DNA of 64,000 nt from Tetragonia tetragonoides (lineage: Eukaryota > Streptophyta > Magnoliopsida > Caryophyllales > Aizoaceae). The notes below the pieces were generated by a model. It worked only from the letters and a program-made list of their open reading frames with translations, did not search any database and was not told the DNA's origin. Shown piece by piece: positions 57,833 through 64,000 of this stretch. Numbering within the stretch: position 1 is the stretch's first letter; the number at the start of each line of letters is the position of its first letter. The position numbers were made by a program, and so were the translations under genes. The DNA lies in assembly GCA_038025085.1 (NCBI GenBank), contig CM076141.1, forward strand, positions 20,276,001 through 20,340,000, written 5' to 3'.

Positions 57833-59443
57833 ATAAATAAACAACAAAGGTCATAGAGACCCCTTTCGTTCCCCTTTTGGCTATACAAGCCACCAACGTT
57901 CAAAATGGGTTGTACAGAACCCCAACGTTATATTTTGGTCATATAAACCCTTAAATGGCCGGAAAGAATAGAGTGATGTACACTCTCCGATGATCCAAGT
58001 GTTTTGAAGAATAAATATCAAAAAAATGAAAAATCAAATCATTTATTTATTTTTTTGTATATTTTTATTCTTTATCCTATTTATTTCAATGAACATAAAA
58101 ATTACTATAAAATAAGATTTTAGAATAAATAATAATAACACACACCAAAAACATAAAATAAAATAAAATAGGGTATAGACATCAAACACTTGTTTTGCTC
58201 TTCGATATATATTTGCTATTATACAATTTTTAATTTTCAAAAATGTTTGTTCCATCTCTTATTTTGTTTGTGAACTTACAAAAATTTGCACTTTTTTTAT
58301 GTATACTTTTTTTTATCACATATTTTATACTTTAATTTGACCTTAATGAACCAAAATTTATGAGGTACAAGACTATCCATTGTAGATAATCAGATGAAAA
58401 GAAAATTAATGAATATTAGTACGTATTTCAATTATAAAACTCCTATTAGAATGACAGTTTTCAATCATTGGGGGCAATAAGTTTTTTTTTTTGGAAAATG
58501 ATGAGTGTGTATTTCATTATCCAAGGGATACCAAGGCGACACCCTCCAAAATTACAGCCAAATCTAGGCGTACCCAGGTATGAATATCCACAGTGTGAGG
58601 AGTATTCCTATACAAGCCACTAGTTGAGATCTATACATCTTTTCCTATTTTCCTCAGTATCTGTACAATTTAATACCCTAACACTCAATAGGTATTTAAT
58701 ATGCGAAACAATTTGTGGCATAGTGCGAACCTCCTGCCTAAAAATGCTTTTGTTACGTTCGCGCCATAGTTCATATATGGAGACAAGCAAGAATGTCCTT
58801 TTCCAGCGTTTCTTACAGTGCTTCGCCCTATTATATTTGGACAGCCATTTAAGCTCATGCTTGAGACTCCATAGATGTCTGGTGATACCAATCCAGAGCA
58901 AGATATCCTGCCACACTAAGCGAGTGAAGGAGCAGTCAAAAAAAAGATGAGAATTGGTCTCAACAGTTGATTGCCTAGTAAAACTGTTATTTTGCCGCTG
59001 AAAATAATTACAAAGACTAATGATCTATTTTGCTCTAGATCTCCAATTATATTAACGCCTCTTGTCAAAAAAATATATAATTTTCGTTTTTGCAAAAATA
59101 TTACTGCCTCTTGTAAAAAGAATCTGATCGAAATAACAACAAAAAGAAAAGAGAATAATTAATGCAAATTCTTACATTTAATTAGAAATGAGAAAAAGTA
59201 GTGGAATTCATTTTCATTTACAAGAAGTTAAGTTTAACTTTAAAAAATTAAATCATATTTTTGTGAAACTCAATTATGTAATCGGAGCGTCTACTTCACT
59301 CTCTCTATTCTCAACCTCTTCAAGGGTTTACATGGCCAAAACTAAAACGTTGGGGGTCTAGACAACCTATTTTCAACGTCGGTGGCTTGGGCAGCCAAAT
59401 TTCACAATGATAGGGGCTTGTGTGACCTTTGTTGATAAATAAA
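57833..59443. mobile_element. Mutator-like MITE with about 115-bp inverted repeats, 9-bp target duplication
   Basis: The element is 57842-59434 (1593 bp). CAACAAAGGTCA starts the left end, and TGACCTTTGTTG closes the right end. The inverted repeats (57842-57957 and 59318-59434) keep blocks such as CAAGCCACCAACGTT and CCCCAACGTT. ATAAATAAA stands at 57833-57841 and 59435-59443. Long terminal inverted repeats and a 9-bp duplication are Mutator-like. No transposase. A LINE fragment lies inside. Confidence 0.9.
58482..58975 (-). mobile_element. LINE-E, 5'-truncated, inside the Mutator-like element
   Basis: The T run at 58482 and the following TTGGAAAATGATGAGTGTG match the 3' end of LINE-C. The minus frame at 58916-58620 (SIYELWRERNKSIFRQE) is the ORF2 tail, and a preceding part reads NSHLFFDCSFTRLVWQDI. 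A target duplication was not found. Confidence 0.75.
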
Positions 59444-59681
59444 ATATAAATTTTATTCAGATATGATACACTAAACTAATAGACATTTATAGATGATTTT
59501 AGCTAAAAACAGAATTCCCTTCATGAAAAAAAAAGGTAGCTAAAAAGCGAAGTGACCACACAAGGTGGACTTTTCTTCCAAACCCTTTATCTATATACTT
59601 ATCGTAATAAAAGCAGAGACGACATTTTGTAAAATTTGAGTAGGTTTTCGTGTACACTTTTGCCGAAATGCCGAGCGTGCC

Positions 59682-59713
<32 letters not shown>

Positions 59714-60777
59714 ATTTAGGGGATTTCTTTTACTTTGTTTCAGATACATTGAAACATACACCACTCTCTTTTCTCTGTCCTCGGAAGCTTGCATATACAT
59801 ACTCCAACAAACTGCTAAACTCACCCTTAACAAAATAGCCTCAGTTATCTCTTATCAAAAAATGCAAAAATGTTAGGCTTAAAGATGTTGACATGGAATT
59901 TATGTATAGTTAAGTGGAAGGAGACAAACACTCCTTTTGAGAAGAGGATGGATAAATTTCTACATTTTCACATCATCTAGAGATCCACTGGTTCTCTATC
60001 ATAAACTCATGGGGTCACTATGCTCCTACTTACTGGGTTTCTTGCCACGATTCTCATACCAGTCCTCGAGAATGATTTTGTCAAGTAAGAACAGAAATTG
60101 CATTTCCATTTCTGTTGGTTTTATGACCACTGTATTCACCGATCTCTAGCTCCTTTTTGATGAATTATTTTTTGTTTTTCTTTTTGTTGGGATTTGCTTT
60201 GTTAAACATTCTCTTGTGTCAAGAAGAGCAGTTCAACCATTGTGAAAGACAATCATGTAGAAATTTTTTTTTTTATTGTTTCTTTCTCCTCTGATGGGGT
60301 TAATGAATAGAAAAAGATAAAATATGAAGATACGAATGCTTTTGTTTATCCTATGAATAATGGTGAATCTTTTATCTTTGTGCATATAAGTGAGTCTCAT
60401 TAATGACACTTGTATAAGAAGTATCATTCCTATTGTTCTTATTTGATGCATATTTTTGTCTTCATGTTTAAGTGATGTGTGATTATATACCAATTATTAT
60501 TATGCAATGTGCAAAAAAGGAAAACAAAGGGTTTATGAGAATAGTTTCATATCACACAGTAAGAGGTATGTTTTCTTTTCACACAGTATTCAATAATGAA
60601 CCTATGATTCTAAGAATACTTATAAATTTGGTTTATCGATCGTGTGTACCGAAACAATCATTAATTACGTTTTTTAAACCATTTAAGTGTTAAGTATCTT
60701 AGAATAATAATAATAATAGTAATAACAATAAAATAAAAAAAATAATAATAAAAAAAAATAAAAAAAATAAAAAAAAG

Positions 60778-60808
<31 letters not shown>

Positions 60809-61229
60809 TTTATCAAGCGTAAAATCTTATTTAGTCTTAAATTTATTTGTTTTTCTTTTCTTTTTAAATTTTTTGGTGATCATTAAATGTAATAATTTTT
60901 TCTAAGCTTTGGAATTGTATTAGATTATTCTCTGAGATTACTTATTACATAATTGTTCTTAAATCTTTACCTATTGTTTTTTACCAGTTTCAATAGAAAG
61001 GTCAGAGCCGTCAGTACAAAATGCAGCACGACAAGCTATAACAATTTTGAAAGAGTTGTACTACTGTGATATAGCAGACACTGAAGAAGTTTGAGCAGGA
61101 GAATAATCAGTTAAATTATGAATATGAGATAATGTTTGGGAAGAAAACCACAATAAATCCTACTTTTATGGAAGCACAAGAAAGGTAGGTGCAATCCAAC
61201 TTAATTGTTGGAGTTTTTTTTTTTTTTTT

Positions 61230-61260
<31 letters not shown>

Positions 61261-61383
61261 TCTACGTGTACATTTTTGTAACATATCTTAATATTGTTTA
61301 GTTATATTCAATTATCTAAAAACATAGCTACTATTTGACGAGTTGAGCTGGTTCTAGCTCTGAGTATTCGTTCTCACCCCGCC
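59444..61383. other. Intergenic, no gene recognised
   Basis: Contains T runs (about 59688-59713 and 61206-61259), an AAT microsatellite (about 60702-60806) and a candidate Helitron 5' end at 59590. I saw no conserved coding frame. Confidence 0.4.
59590..59625 (+). mobile_element. Candidate Helitron 5' terminus
   Basis: TCTATATACTTATCGTAATA followed by AAAGCAGAGACGA, preceded by A. Plant Helitrons often begin TC with this TCTATA..AAAGCAGAG style and insert between A and T. No matching 3' end was found to the right. Confidence 0.4.
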
Positions 61384-62793
61384 ATGAAAGCAGCCAAACG
61401 AGGTCGGCCTCGCAAGAATCCCACACCACCGTCTTCGCCATTGAAACATGATCCCAAGGACAGCTCTCAAACTGCGATCAACACTTCAGATGCCGAGAAA
61501 ACAGGAACCTAGATGACAAGTACAATTGACCCAAAATCGCCATTGATGCTCAGGGAATTTCTCTCACTTGCCATGGCTGCTGCAGTTGCTTCAATCGCCA
61601 ACAAAGGAGGCAAGAACTCATGTACTATTGCTAATTCGAACTCTGATGCTTATAATGCAGAACATGAATTAGAGCAATTGGGTTTTACTTCTGGAAATGA
61701 TGATTTGTGCCCTCATAAACTGAATGGTGATATACATGTGAACTGTGATAAGGAAATTCATGAAATCCCTAAAAACCCAAATCCTCCATCTAAAGAAACT
61801 GAAATTCCTAAGAAGAGAAATAATTGAAAGGACACTACCACCAGGGGTTTGTCAAATTAGGGTATGCAATTACACTTAGTGCCTGAATCAATTGATTCTG
61901 ATATGATTGTTATTGAAGAGGATGATATTTGTGATGAAGTTAGCTATTGGCAAAACACTCTCACTGGTTATTTTCTTGGTGAGAAACTTAAAATGGGAAT
62001 TATTCAAGATTATGTGAAAAAAAATTGGAATCATGTTAGAAAGCCTCAGATACTATATTACAAGAAAGGGTGGTATTATTTTCGATTTGATTCGGCCGAA
62101 GATAGAGATACCATATTAAAGGGAGGGCCGTGGCATGTGGGTAATAGCTCTATTTTGTTGAAGCCATGGACACCTACTTTTTGTTGTGAATTAGAGCAGG
62201 TTACAAAGGTTCATGTTTGGGACCTTTTTCCAAATCTTGATCCTTACTTTTGGTCTGTTAATGAATTAAGTAAACTTGCAAGCAAAATAGGGACTCCCAT
62301 GTTTGCCGATAAGTTTACTACCTTCAAGGACAAAATTTCTTTTGCAAGAATCATGATAGAGGTAGATGTCTCTGGGCCTCTACCTGACAAAATCATCATG
62401 AGAACCCCGTATTGTGGCATTCTTGAGCAGCATGTTGACTACGAATGGGTTCCATACTTTTGTCAAGGATGTAGGAAGTTAGGGCATGAATCTCAGAATT
62501 GCAAGACATTGAGGGCTAAAAAGTCTGCCACTCAGGTTGATTCACAGCCCACAAAGGAGGTCACTACAGAGAAACAACCCATTGCCTCTATGCAACCTTT
62601 ACAGCAGCCATTAGGGGCTGACTCAACAACTACAAATTCAGAAGGTTTCACCTTAGTGCAATCAAAAAGTACTGGAAAGAGCACAAAGAGCTCTACTAGA
62701 GTGGAGATTCAACAAGGGTTCAATCCATTCTCTCTTTTACATAGAAATGAAAGGAATGAGGAGACTTTGCAACCTGACCAGGAGATCATATAG
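61384..62793 (+). pseudogene. LINE-H ORF1, one frame with three stops
   Basis: It starts MKAAKRGRPRKNPTPPSS, an AT-hook-like RGRP. In-frame stops lie at 61510, 61825 and 61858, and then the frame is open to 62793. The DUF4283-type region is intact (VSYWQNTLTGYFLGEKL, GWYYFRFDSAEDRDTIL, ASKIGTPMFADKFTT). The knuckle is CQGCRKLGHESQNC (CX2CX4HX4C). A Ser/Thr/Gln-rich tail follows. The best-preserved ORF1 in the window. Confidence 0.88.
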
Positions 62794-62855
62794 AAGGAAA
62801 TCATACAGACATTGGAAGGCAAGGGGGGTCGTGGTGCAGGATGATTTCCTGTTCC

Positions 62856-64000
62856 ATGATTGTTACTTCTTGGAATGTTAGGGGGCTTAATGACCCCCTA
62901 AAACAACAAGAGCTTTTGAGCTACTTGCTGAAAAATAAAGTGTGCACTGGTGCCCTTTTGGAAACTAGAGTAAAAGAAAATAAGGCAAAAACCATTCATA
63001 AAGGAGGTTTTATAGATATACTGCACAGTTCAACTATAATTGTCACAGAAACGAAAGAATTTGGATTCTTTGGGATGATACTATTGTTGATTTGCAAATT
63101 TTGGAGGTTACCATGCAAGTCATTCATTGCAAGGCTACTTCTAAAATGAGCAGCCAGAGCTTTCTTGTCTCCTTTATATATGGAGCTAATGATGCAACTC
63201 TAACACGTACACTTTGGAACAATCTCATTCATTACTCTCAACTTGTGAGAGAGCCATGGATCTGCATGGGGGATTTTAATGTCGTTCTCTATTGTGAAGA
63301 ACGATTCAGCTCCTCCCCTCCTGCCCTCAGTGATATTGCGGAATTTGGCGCTTGTTTGCAACAAGCTGGCCTTTCTGATCTGGATTCTACTGGTTGTTTC
63401 TTCACTTGGACAAACAACCAAGATGCTCGTGATAGAGTCTGGTCCAAGATTGACAGGGTCCTTGGTAACTCACACTGGACTATGCAACAGATCAACTCTT
63501 CTGTACAGTTCTTACCCTCATGTATTTCTGACCACTCTCCAGCCGTAGTTAACATTCATGAAAAGCTTCCCTATGAGCCTAAGGCTTTTAGATTTCTGAA
63601 TTGTTGGGCTGATGATCCTCGTTTTATTCCTTTAGTTGAGAAAATTTGGCAAAAACATATACCTGGTTGTAAAATGTACCAACTCACCACTAAGCACAAG
63701 CTTCTTAAAGCTGAGCTGAAAACTCTTAATAGATCTGTTTAATCTCTCTGCTAGAGTACAAAGTGCCCAGCAAGATCTTTTTACTTGCCAAATGCAGCTC
63801 CAACTCTCCCGTGTAGCAGATGACCTTATTGCAAAAGAAAGGCAGTTAAAACAACATTATGTGAAGATGAAGAAAGCTGAACTTAGTGCAAACTACCAGA
63901 GAGCCAAAATCCTTGATATTAGTATGACAGATGAAAACTCGAGCTACTTTCACGCTAAGGTTGCCGCCAAGAGATCAAAGGGGAGAACCAACAACATCAT
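62856..64000 (+). pseudogene. LINE-H ORF2, endonuclease and start of RT linker
   Basis: It starts MIVTSWNVRGLNDPLKQQ. The endonuclease motifs are CMGDFNVVL and SDHSPAVV, with FTWTNNQDARDRVWSKID between. Frames shift at about 63050-63110 and at 63741. The linker to RT goes on to the window edge (SSYFHAKVAAKRSKGR). RT is outside the window. Confidence 0.85.

Larger units (their letters stand above)
61300..64000 (+). mobile_element. LINE-H, 5' part of a plus-strand LINE, runs off the right edge
   Basis: ORF1 and the first third of ORF2 are present. It is of the LINE-C type: the acidic VIEEDDI block and the endonuclease head match. The exact 5' edge is not known because the 3' end and target duplication lie outside the window. 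Confidence 0.85.

Noticed and set aside
59650..59838. Open frame with a poly-Phe run
   Set aside because: It only reflects a T run.

Overview
This is plant nuclear DNA, most likely from a eudicot. Three spliced or plant-type nuclear genes lie among stacked transposable elements: Ty3/gypsy with long LTRs, many plant L1-type LINEs, Helitron-like ends, hAT and Mutator-like MITEs, and a TRIM. I cannot name the species from sequence alone. The LINE ORF1 style (an N-terminal RGRP motif, a DUF4283-like domain and a CCHC knuckle) is common in dicots.

Region 1 to 15 kb: a LINE C-terminal remnant (1-295) is followed by Helitron-like units about 1 kb long. One unit was split by a Tekay-like gypsy chromovirus lying on the minus strand (3559-14524). 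Its polyprotein is still in one frame but carries six nonsense codons. The right-hand LTR is a solo-type LTR with an ATAAT target duplication. It is preceded by a second copy of the host flank (11648-12331 repeats 2904-3558), so the locus is a rearranged segmental duplication and not a simple LTR-internal-LTR element.

Region 15 to 36 kb: LINE country. There is one nearly full-length LINE inserted into a tandem Helitron-like end (15730-20666), a 5'-truncated LINE (21604-22467), a second near full-length LINE (22640-27720), and further fragments at about 29.1 kb and 34.4-35.3 kb. Target-site duplications can be read for three of them. A TRIM (29665-30403) and a hAT MITE (30666-31047) follow.

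Region 36 to 43.4 kb: a plus-strand gene for an acidic, low-complexity protein, with all visible exons in phase 0 and two compensating frameshifts. It is convergent with a minus-strand KIN17-family gene that has a single TGG-to-TGA type stop at codon 138 and a duplicated 5' leader.

Region 45.9 to 57 kb: a complete four-exon p24-delta (TMED/emp24) cargo-receptor gene on the minus strand, 213 aa. Its 7.4-kb first intron holds a truncated LINE with a hAT MITE inside it, a 334-bp tandem duplication and a Helitron 3' end. A second Helitron 3' end faces it from the promoter side.

Region 57 to 64 kb: a 1.6-kb Mutator-like element with about 115-bp inverted repeats and a 9-bp target duplication, itself carrying a truncated LINE. 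After it come a candidate Helitron 5' end and a plus-strand LINE that runs off the window.

The three cellular genes are functionally unrelated: vesicle cargo sorting, nucleic-acid binding, and an unknown. I found no operon-like organisation, CRISPR array or new defence system. The notable content is structural: nested insertions that can be dated by order, a recombined LTR locus, and gene-proximal duplications.
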